Origin: Torymus aiolomorphi
Lineage: Eukaryota > Arthropoda > Insecta > Hymenoptera > Torymidae
Direction of reading: 5' to 3'
Assembly (NCBI GenBank): GCA_036365515.1
Contig: CM070877.1
Span: 11,786,601-11,850,600 of the forward strand
DNA length: 64,000 bases
Part shown: piece by piece, positions 63,757-64,000 of the stretch
Numbering within the stretch: position 1 is the stretch's first letter
Layout: each line of letters begins with the position of its first letter
Program-made: the position numbers and the translations under genes
Notes under the pieces: generated by a model
Told to the model about the DNA's origin: nothing
Seen by the model: only the letters and a program-made list of their open reading frames with translations
Database searches by the model: none

Positions 63757-64000
63757 AAGCGAGTGTGCGAGAGGGCGCGCAGTCCAGGAGTAGTAGTAGT
63801 GCCGTAGGGAAGAGGGGGAAGAAGGGGGAAGACGGCGACGCAGTGGAAAGAGTCAAGCGTAAGACATCCACTCACACATACACGTACATATATACGTTTG
63901 TACGTACCCCCTTATATATATATTCCGTAGTAGTCGCAGTTCACACACAGGTTCGGCCGCCGACGACGACGACGACGGTGGCGACGCGACGCGAGAGAGG

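Overview
This is a stretch of animal nuclear DNA, almost certainly from an insect. The coding parts are short exons with GT..AG introns. The two proteins read as insect-type SAP18 and FoxP, and the rest is long AT-rich intron and intergenic sequence full of GA, GT, CA and TA microsatellites and short DNA transposons. A hymenopteran would fit the base composition, but I cannot prove that from this window.

Layout. 1-541 holds fragments of a possible coiled-coil gene or old transposon gene. 1308-3124 is a non-autonomous hAT-like element with an 8-bp target duplication, carrying nested inverted and tandem repeats. It sits 271 bp before the start codon of SAP18 (+ strand, four coding exons, 3395-5023, 154 aa). 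5024-11772 has no gene I can support; it is the tail-to-tail space between SAP18 and FoxP and must hold their 3' UTRs. 11773-34877 is the FoxP transcription-factor gene on the - strand, with fifteen coding exons recovered and reading frames that close at every junction. Its start codon lies in an exon upstream of 34877 that I could not identify. 34878-64000 is non-coding as far as I can see. It is probably the long 5' intron or regulatory region of FoxP, with two candidate leader exons near 50-52 kb, a pair of related TA-flanked elements at 47-49 kb and a broken retrotransposon gag fragment at 59.7-60.0 kb.

FoxP shows the full family architecture in order: a Gln-rich N-terminus, a C2H2 zinc finger, a leucine zipper, and a forkhead domain split over three exons. 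Two alternative exons encode the second half of the forkhead. One (22341-22471) has the canonical RHNLS recognition helix and splices on to a long acidic C-terminus. The other (17929-18108) has RTNLS and ends the protein at once with an AT-hook-like RGRPRK tail. A 69-bp in-frame cassette exon (29478-29546) can insert 23 residues just before the forkhead.

The most unusual observations are these. An inverted, nearly identical copy of the end of a forkhead exon, including its 5' splice site, lies about 2.7 kb upstream in the same pre-mRNA. G-quadruplex-capable runs occur at both alternative forkhead exons, and a very long (CA)n/(TA)n tract precedes one of them. In the 37-64 kb region, a repeated compositional pattern places a CA-rich left flank and a GT-rich right flank around each of more than twenty GC-rich islands.
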